Source: JALZAA01 sp046724435 (lineage in GTDB: Bacteria > Actinomycetota > Acidimicrobiia > IMCC26256 > JACDBD01). Taken from it: 7,489 nt of DNA. The notes under the pieces are model-generated. The model saw nothing but the letters and a program-made list of their open reading frames with translations. It was not told the DNA's origin and did not search any database. Below, one piece after another: positions 7,451 through 7,489 of this stretch. The stretch spans positions 1 through 7,489 of the forward strand of contig JBKOWN010000089.1 in assembly GCA_046724435.1 (NCBI GenBank), given 5' to 3'. A program made the translations under genes and the position numbers. Numbering within the stretch: the first letter of the stretch is position 1; every line of letters starts with the position of its first letter.

Positions 7451-7489
7451 CCGATCTTCCTCGGCTCGTCCCTCGCCTGAGTTGCCGGG

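Noticed and set aside
7451..7489. Possible terminator after the SDR gene
   Set aside because: Only a four-base dyad (CCGA/TCGG) is visible before the window ends; too weak to call.

Overview
This is a GC-rich bacterial window in which every supported gene lies on the + strand. The very high GC3, frequent GTG starts, two TetR regulators, an ECF sigma factor of the ECF42 type beside a DGPF/YCII protein, and a ferritin-like diiron protein all point to Actinomycetota. An Acidimicrobiia-like or related lineage is plausible, but that is inference from gene style and not a placement.

Layout. (1) Bases 2-628 are the 3' part of a branched-chain-amino-acid-type ABC substrate-binding protein, closed by a strong intrinsic-type terminator hairpin (657-699). 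(2) A TetR regulator (775-1356) is preceded by a long imperfect palindrome (715-755). (3) A two-gene DGPF/YCII + ECF42 sigma cassette follows (1477-1884 and 1881-3137), translationally coupled by a 4-base overlap. A match to the reported ECF42 promoter signature sits just upstream, so the cassette probably switches itself on. (4) A second TetR regulator (3191-3802), related to the first, lies 12 bases ahead of a diiron ferritin-like protein (3815-4939). Its promoter region carries an inverted repeat. (5) Ribonuclease J (4996-6663) begins inside the 3' arm of a 32-base hairpin and has no visible Shine-Dalgarno sequence. (6) A short-chain dehydrogenase/reductase (6671-7450) follows 7 bases behind RNase J.

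How it may work together. The window looks like several small neighbouring units and not one pathway: a nutrient-uptake gene end, a self-activating alternative sigma cassette, a TetR-controlled oxidative (diiron) enzyme unit, and an RNA-decay/SDR unit. I found no mobile element, CRISPR array, tRNA or rRNA. No stretch over 300 bases lacks a gene; the gaps are 629-774, 1357-1476, 3138-3190, 4940-4995 and 7451-7489. The most interesting signals are in these gaps: the ECF42-type promoter, the hairpin over the RNase J start codon, and the two putative TetR operators. I see no clear evidence of a wholly new multi-gene system.
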